64,000 nucleotides of DNA from Mycolicibacterium sarraceniae. GTDB taxonomy: Bacteria > Actinomycetota > Actinomycetes > Mycobacteriales > Mycobacteriaceae. The stretch lies in contig NZ_AP022595.1 in NCBI RefSeq assembly GCF_010731875.1, positions 1,488,001-1,552,000 of the forward strand. Direction: 5' to 3'. Below, one piece after another: positions 59,133-64,000 of this stretch (position 1 is the stretch's first letter; each line of letters opens with the position of its first letter). A program made the position numbers and the translations under genes. The notes under the pieces are model-generated. The model did not search any database. It saw only the letters and a program-made list of their open reading frames with translations, and was not told the DNA's origin.

Positions 59133-60990
59133 GGGTGATCGTCGCCCCGAAGTTCACCGCTGCGCCTGCCGGCGGGCTCTGAGTGACCACGCCGTTGCTG
59201 CGGACCCCGCTGTTCTGGACGTCGGGGCCTTTGATGAACGGCCCGGTCCAGCCCAGCGCACGCAGGTTGGGTTCGGCGTCGATCCAGAACTGATTTTTGA
59301 GGTCCGGCATCACGAACTGATTGCCCTTCGAGACCTTGATCTGGATCGGAGTGTCCTGAGGCACCGTCTGCCCGTTCGGGGGATCGGTTCCGACCACCTC
59401 TCCGGCTGGCTCGGTGCTATCCGTCGGCACCGGCACGGTGTTCAGAAAGCCGGACGCGGTGAGGATCTGCTTGGCCACGTCGACGGTCTGTCCGGAGACC
59501 ACCGGAACCTCGGCGTTCTGCGGTCCGGTCCCGATGACGATCGTGATCTCGTTGGTGATCGCCGACAGCTGGTTGGCCGGCGGGACAGTCTGCAGCACCC
59601 GGTCCTTGTCCTCGGGCTTGGACGTCGAGTTGGTCTGCTTGAACTTGCTGAACCCAGTGTCTTTGAGTTTCTGTGTGCAATCGCTGGCCGACAGTGCGGT
59701 GCAGTCGGGCACTTCGACCTGTTTCGGACCGACCGACACGTTGATGGCGATGTCATCCCCGGCGCTGGCCATGGAGTTGGCGGGCGGATCGGTGTCGATC
59801 ACCTTGTCCGGTGGCACGGTGTTATCGGTCTTCGGGTTGGTGTGGATCTTGAAACCCTTGTTCTGCAACGCCGCGATCGCATCGGCGGTGGCCTGGCCCC
59901 GCACGTCCGGAATCTGCAGATTGCGCGGGTTTCCGCTGACCATGTTGATGCCGATGGTGACGACGACGGTCAGGATGGCCAGTACCGCCACCGCGATCAG
60001 CCAGCGGCCGATCGAGCCGCCTGCGCGATCGTTCTCGACGAAGTTGCCCGTCCGGGGGATCTCGTCGGTGTCATCGCGGCGAGAGGGCGCCGCGGGCGCG
60101 TTGAGTAGCGACGTCCGCTCAGCGGCGCTGAACACCTTCGGCGCCTCGGGGGCTTCGCCGTTGTGCACCCGAACCAGATCCGTACGCATCTCGGCGGCGG
60201 TCTGATAGCGGTTATCCGGGTTCTTGGCCAGCGCCTTCAGCACCACGGCGTCCAGCTCCGCAGAGATGCCCGAATGCTTGGTGGACGGTGGCACCGGATC
60301 CTCACGGACATGCTGATAGGCCACCGCCACCGGCGAATCACCGACGAACGGCGGCTCTCCGGTCAGCATCTCGTAGAGCACGCAGCCCAGCGAGTAGACG
60401 TCGGAGCGAGCGTCGACCTTCTCGCCGCGGGCTTGTTCTGGGGATAGGTACTGGGCGGTGCCGATCACCGCTGCCGTCTGCGTGACGTTGTTGGCATCGG
60501 CCAGCGCACGGGCGATGCCGAAGTCCATCACCTTCACCGCGCCGGTCTTGGAGATCATGATGTTGGCCGGCTTGACGTCGCGGTGGATGATGCCGTGCTG
60601 GTGGCTGAAGTTCAGTGCCTGACAGGCGTCGGCGATGACCTCGATGGCCCGGCGGTACGGCATCGGCCCGTCGGTGTGGACGATATCGCGCAGGGTGACG
60701 CCGTCGACGTACTCCATGACGATGTAGGGCAACGGGCCGCTGCCGGTGTCGGCCTCACCGGTGTCGTAAACGGCCACGATCGCGGGGTGGTTCAGCGCGG
60801 CGGCGTTCTGCGCCTCCCGCCGGAACCGCAGGTAGAAGCTGGGGTCGCGGGCCAGGTCGGCGCGCAGCACCTTGACCGCGACGTCCCGGTGCAGGCGGGT
60901 GTCGCGGGCCATATGCACCTCGGACATGCCACCGAAGCCGAGGATCTCTCCCAGCTCGTAGCGGTCGGACAGGTGCTGTGGGGTGGTCAT
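59116..60990 (-). CDS. pknB: Serine/threonine protein kinase PknB with PASTA domains
   Basis: 624 residues. Kinase domain: Gly loop [18 protein letters not shown] Lys in [26 protein letters not shown] in [14 protein letters not shown]; juxtamembrane region; transmembrane helix ([20 protein letters not shown]); four extracellular PASTA repeats that sense muropeptides/lipid II ([34 protein letters not shown] and so on). Essential regulator of peptidoglycan synthesis via CwlM and MurJ. ATG overlaps the pknA stop (ATGA). Confidence 0.97.
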   Translation of the reverse strand: MTTPQHLSDRYELGEILGFGGMSEVHMARDTRLHRDVAVKVLRADLARDPSFYLRFRREAQNAAALNHPAIVAVYDTGEADTGSGPLPYIVMEYVDGVTLRDIVHTDGPMPYRRAIEVIADACQALNFSHQHGIIHRDVKPANIMISKTGAVKVMDFGIARALADANNVTQTAAVIGTAQYLSPEQARGEKVDARSDVYSLGCVLYEMLTGEPPFVGDSPVAVAYQHVREDPVPPSTKHSGISAELDAVVLKALAKNPDNRYQTAAEMRTDLVRVHNGEAPEAPKVFSAAERTSLLNAPAAPSRRDDTDEIPRTGNFVENDRAGGSIGRWLIAVAVLAILTVVVTIGINMVSGNPRNLQIPDVRGQATADAIAALQNKGFKIHTNPKTDNTVPPDKVIDTDPPANSMASAGDDIAINVSVGPKQVEVPDCTALSASDCTQKLKDTGFSKFKQTNSTSKPEDKDRVLQTVPPANQLSAITNEITIVIGTGPQNAEVPVVSGQTVDVAKQILTASGFLNTVPVPTDSTEPAGEVVGTDPPNGQTVPQDTPIQIKVSKGNQFVMPDLKNQFWIDAEPNLRALGWTGPFIKGPDVQNSGVRSNGVVTQSPPAGAAVNFGATITLSFAS

Positions 60991-62267
60991 TGCGGTTTCT
61001 CGTCGTTTCGGTCGGGCGGGGCCAGCGCAGGAATAGCCATGCTGGCAGCCGTGAAACGGATCGTCCCGATCTCTCCTCCAGAATTACCGGTGAGCGGCCC
61101 GTCCGTCCAACCGGTGGGAGCCGAGCGGGGCGTCAGGGGCGGTTGCACGGTCTCGGTCTCGGTGCGCTGAACCGGCGTGCTGTCTTTGCGGTCGGCGAGG
61201 ACGATCAGGATCGCGCTGATGATCGCCAGCGCGCCGAGTACGCCAGCGGCCCACAGCAGGGCCCGCTGACCCGAGGAGAACGTGCGCCGCGGTGGCGGCG
61301 GGCGGTGGCTACCAGTATTGGCGCGGGGGCGCATTCCGGTGGCGGGGGCGGCGGCCGGCATCCGAGGTGAGCTGCCGGGGATAGCCGCGGGCGTCGCCCG
61401 GATGGTCGGCGAAGAGTTGGGCCGCGGGGGGCGGCGGCCGGCGCGCACGGAGGCGACGGCATCGGCGAACTGCCCGCCATTGCGATAGCGCATGCCCGGG
61501 TTTTTCACCAGGGTGATCTCGATCAGCTCGCGCACATTGGGCGGCAGGTCGGCCGGCAGTGGCGCAGGCGTTTCCTTGATGTGCTTCATCGCAACCGTCA
61601 GGGCGCCGTCACCGACGAACGGCCGCTTGCCCGAAACCGCTTCGTAGCCAACAACTCCGAGTGCGTAAACGTCACTGGCGGCGGTGGCGTCGTGACCTAG
61701 TGCCTGCTCGGGCGCGATGTACTGGGCGGTGCCCATCACCATTCCGGTCTGGGTGACCGGGGCGGCGTCGACGGCTTTGGCGATACCGAAATCGGTGAGC
61801 TTCACCTGACCGGTCGGCGTGATGAGGATGTTGCCGGGCTTCACGTCGCGGTGCACGAGGCCGGCGGCGTGGGCTACCTGCAGGGCGCGGCCGGTCTGCT
61901 CGAGCATGTCCAGCGCGTGCCGCAGCGACAACCGGCCGGTGCGCTTGATCACCGAATTCAGCGGTTCACCGTTGATGAGTTCCATCACCAGGTAGGCGGT
62001 GCGGCCTTCACCGTCCATATCGGTTTCGCCGTAGTCGTGGACGGCGGCGATGCCGGGGTGGTTGAGCATCGCGACGGTGCGCGCCTCGGCGCGGAACCGC
62101 TCGATGAACTCGGGGTCGCAGGAGAACTCCGCCTTGAGCACCTTGACCGCGACCCGGCGTCCCAGCCGGCTGTCGACGGCCTCCCACACCTGGCCCATAC
62201 CGCCGGTGGCGATCAACCTCTGCAGGCGATAGCGGCCCGACAGCGTCACTCCTACGCGGGGGGTCAT
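60987..62267 (-). CDS. pknA: Serine/threonine protein kinase PknA
   Basis: 426 residues. Kinase domain: [66 protein letters not shown]; Pro/Arg-rich juxtamembrane linker; one transmembrane helix ([20 protein letters not shown]); short external tail without PASTA domains. Controls cell shape and division, cross-phosphorylating PknB. ATG 62267 starts at [16 protein letters not shown]; the longer upstream frame overlaps pbpA coding sequence. Confidence 0.97.
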   Translation of the reverse strand: MTPRVGVTLSGRYRLQRLIATGGMGQVWEAVDSRLGRRVAVKVLKAEFSCDPEFIERFRAEARTVAMLNHPGIAAVHDYGETDMDGEGRTAYLVMELINGEPLNSVIKRTGRLSLRHALDMLEQTGRALQVAHAAGLVHRDVKPGNILITPTGQVKLTDFGIAKAVDAAPVTQTGMVMGTAQYIAPEQALGHDATAASDVYALGVVGYEAVSGKRPFVGDGALTVAMKHIKETPAPLPADLPPNVRELIEITLVKNPGMRYRNGGQFADAVASVRAGRRPPRPNSSPTIRATPAAIPGSSPRMPAAAPATGMRPRANTGSHRPPPPRRTFSSGQRALLWAAGVLGALAIISAILIVLADRKDSTPVQRTETETVQPPLTPRSAPTGWTDGPLTGNSGGEIGTIRFTAASMAIPALAPPDRNDEKPQ

Positions 62268-62298
62268 TGCTCGCCTCGCTTCGCTCGCCTGGGGGCGG

Positions 62299-63774
62299 TC
62301 ACGATGCCCCCTGCAGTGCAGCTGCGATCGTTGCCCGACCGACCGGGGCGGCCAGTGCACCGCCGGTAGCTGACAGCCGGTCGCCACCGTTTTCGATCAG
62401 CACCGACACCGCCACCTTGGGGCTTTGGGCCGGCGCGAACGCGATGTACCAGGCGTGCGGCGGGGTGTTGCGGGGGTCGGTGCCGTGCTCAGCGGTGCCC
62501 GTCTTCGATGCGATCTGCACGCCGGGAATCGCCCCTTTCTGCTGGGTCATCTGCTCGGCGCCGACCATCAAATCCGTCATTTTAGCCGCGACCTGCTGCG
62601 AAACGGCGCGCCGCTGTTCCTGAGGGGCCGCGGTGGTGATGTTGGACAAGTCCGGTCCCTTAAGGCTGTCCACCAGGTACGGCTGCATCATCACACCGGA
62701 ATTGGCGATCGCCGCCGCCACCAACGCGTTCTGCAAGGGTGTCACCGCCACGTCTTTCTGGCCCATGCTCGACATTCCCACCGCGGCGGCGTCGGACATC
62801 GGGCCCATCGTCGACTCCGCCACGTCCAAGGGGATCGGCGCTGGTGGGCTGTCGTACCCGAACGCCTGCGCCGCACTGCGCAGGGCGTCGGCGCCCACCC
62901 GGATACCGAGTTCCACGAAAGCTGTATTGCAGGACCGGGCGAACGCTTCACGCAGCGACGCCGTCGGGCCACTGCCACACGGGGAGCCGCCGTAGTTCTC
63001 CAAGGTGGCGGTGCTGTTCGGCAGTTGGATCTGCGGGGCGCTGGTGAGCTGATCGGTATCGGTGACCCCGGCCTGCAGCGCGGCCGCGGTGGTGATCACC
63101 TTGAAGGTGGACCCCGGCGGGAACGTCTCAGCGATGGCGCGGTTGGTCAGCGGCGAGGCCGGGTCGTCGCGCAGCTGCTGCCACGCGGTGCCCTGCTGCT
63201 CGGTGTCGTGGGTGGCCAGCAGGTTGGGGTCGTACCCCGGCGAGGACACCATCGCCAGCACCTTGCCGGTGGACGGCTCGATGGCCACCACCGCGCCGCG
63301 GCACCCGCCGGTGCAGCCCTGCTGCATGGCCTCCCAGGCGGCCTGCTGGATCCGCGGCACGATCGTGGTGTCGACGTTGCCGCCGCGCGGGTCCCGGCCG
63401 GTGAAGAAGTCGGCCAGCCGCCGCCCGAACAGTCGCTGATCCGAACCATTGAGGACACTGTCTTCGGCGCGCTCGAGCCCAGTGCTGGAGTAACGCAACG
63501 AGTAGAAGCCGGTAATCGGTGCGTACACATAGGGATTCGGATACACCCGCAGGAATCGGTAGTGGCCGTTGGTGGACACCGAATACGCCAGCAGCTGCCC
63601 GCCCGCGGTGATCTGGCCGCGCTGCCGGGAGTACTCATCGAGCAGCACCCGCTGATTGCGTGGATCGGCGCGTAAGCCGTCGGCCTTGAAGACCTGCGTG
63701 ATCGTGGCGTTGAGCAGCAGCAGCACGATCAACGCCATGATCATCACCGATATCCGGCGCAGTGAAGTGTTCAT
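62299..63774 (-). CDS. pbpA: Penicillin-binding protein PbpA (class B transpeptidase)
   Basis: 491 residues, same as I recall for tuberculosis PbpA. N-terminal membrane anchor [20 protein letters not shown], dimerisation domain, and transpeptidase domain with STFK in [15 protein letters not shown] (active Ser), SCN in [11 protein letters not shown] and KTG in [11 protein letters not shown]. Cross-links peptidoglycan with RodA; needed for septation and cell length. ATG overlaps the rodA stop (ATGA). Confidence 0.96.
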   Translation of the reverse strand: MNTSLRRISVMIMALIVLLLLNATITQVFKADGLRADPRNQRVLLDEYSRQRGQITAGGQLLAYSVSTNGHYRFLRVYPNPYVYAPITGFYSLRYSSTGLERAEDSVLNGSDQRLFGRRLADFFTGRDPRGGNVDTTIVPRIQQAAWEAMQQGCTGGCRGAVVAIEPSTGKVLAMVSSPGYDPNLLATHDTEQQGTAWQQLRDDPASPLTNRAIAETFPPGSTFKVITTAAALQAGVTDTDQLTSAPQIQLPNSTATLENYGGSPCGSGPTASLREAFARSCNTAFVELGIRVGADALRSAAQAFGYDSPPAPIPLDVAESTMGPMSDAAAVGMSSMGQKDVAVTPLQNALVAAAIANSGVMMQPYLVDSLKGPDLSNITTAAPQEQRRAVSQQVAAKMTDLMVGAEQMTQQKGAIPGVQIASKTGTAEHGTDPRNTPPHAWYIAFAPAQSPKVAVSVLIENGGDRLSATGGALAAPVGRATIAAALQGAS

Positions 63775-64000
63775 ACCCGCTCGATCACCTCGGTACTGGA
63801 GGCCGCGATCGACGCGTGCGGGTTCGTGATGATCGGGCGACGCGCGGCGTGCGAGATCTTGACCAGGATCGCCAGCAGCAGATAGTTCGCCACCAGCGAC
63901 GAGCCGCCGTAGGACATCCATGGGGTGGTCAGGCCGGTCAGCGGGATCAGGCCGGTGACCCCGCCGACGACGATAAACAGCTGGATCGCCAGCGTCGAGG
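63771..64000 (-). CDS. rodA: SEDS peptidoglycan polymerase RodA (C-terminal end only)
   Basis: The last 75 codons lie in the window: LAIQLFIVVGGVTGLIPLTG, LTTPWMSYGGSSLVANYLLL (conserved SEDS signature PxxSYGGSS), ILVKISHAARRP and a short tail. The remainder continues past 64000. Glycan polymerase partner of PbpA, in the order pstP–rodA–pbpA–pknA–pknB expected for mycobacteria. Confidence 0.93.
   Translation of the reverse strand, partial: STLAIQLFIVVGGVTGLIPLTGLTTPWMSYGGSSLVANYLLLAILVKISHAARRPIITNPHASIAASSTEVIERV

Overview
The window is high-GC chromosomal DNA from a rapidly growing Mycobacterium (Mycolicibacterium type) and contains the chromosomal replication origin. The gene order rpmH–dnaA–oriC–dnaN–gnd–recF–dciA–gyrB–gyrA, the flanking parAB/rsmG/yidC cluster, the pknAB/pbpA/rodA cluster, a glucosylglycerate hydrolase and the left-flank order (leuS, mtc28-like, yqgE, pcnA, mutT4, murJ, sigM) all fit this group. 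GTG starts, ATGA/GTGA overlaps and -10 boxes placed 6–8 nt before the start codon (leaderless transcripts) are frequent.

Layout. 1–4.3 kb: end of a metalloprotease lipoprotein, decayed P450 and GntR remnants, an amino-acid ABC transporter whose binding protein and permease are fused, and a MarR regulator. 4.3–13.7 kb: glucosylglycerate hydrolase, SDR, leuS, an Mtc28-like secreted protein, a small membrane protein, YqgE, an MFS exporter and a DinB-like protein. 14–27.4 kb: calcium-repeat protein, pcnA, mutT4, a DUF6049 protein, murJ, sigM, an apparently truncated anti-sigma gene, trxB/trxC, cwlM and a GNAT protein. 27.6–32.7 kb: parB, parA, rsmG, jag, yidC, yidD, rnpA, rpmH (all minus). 33–45.1 kb: dnaA, oriC, dnaN, gnd, recF, dciA, gyrB, gyrA, a DUF3566 membrane protein, tRNA-Ile, a tiny DLW-39-type protein and tRNA-Ala. 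45.1–54.65 kb: an island built at the 3' end of tRNA-Ala. 54.7–64 kb: a hypothetical protein, a small zinc-ribbon candidate, cwsA, ppiA, a PH-domain protein, crgA, a DUF881 protein, trpG, pknB, pknA, pbpA and the 3' end of rodA.

The island has two parts. The first, about 4.8 kb, is bounded by a perfect 64-bp direct repeat and carries a frameshifted tyrosine integrase with arm-type repeats, an XRE repressor with candidate operators, a capsid-gene fragment, an HNH nuclease, a small unknown gene and an Abi_2/AbiF-family HEPN protein preceded by a long non-coding stretch with nested stem-loops. The second holds an integrase fragment, a broken IS256-type transposase and a broken three-gene transposon (DUF6431, TniA-like DDE transposase, TniB/ExeA-like ATPase), and ends in a third, degenerate copy of the tRNA-Ala att sequence that runs into a near-consensus parS.

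Functional themes: replication start and origin segregation (DnaA, DnaN, DciA, gyrase, ParAB, parS) and PknA/PknB-controlled cell-wall growth. Several proteins known in M. tuberculosis as PknB substrates or partners (CwlM, MurJ/MviN, CrgA) or as wall/division factors (CwsA, PbpA, RodA) lie in the same window as the kinases. The most interesting candidate for an under-described system is the AbiF-like gene with its structured upstream region on the tRNA-Ala element.
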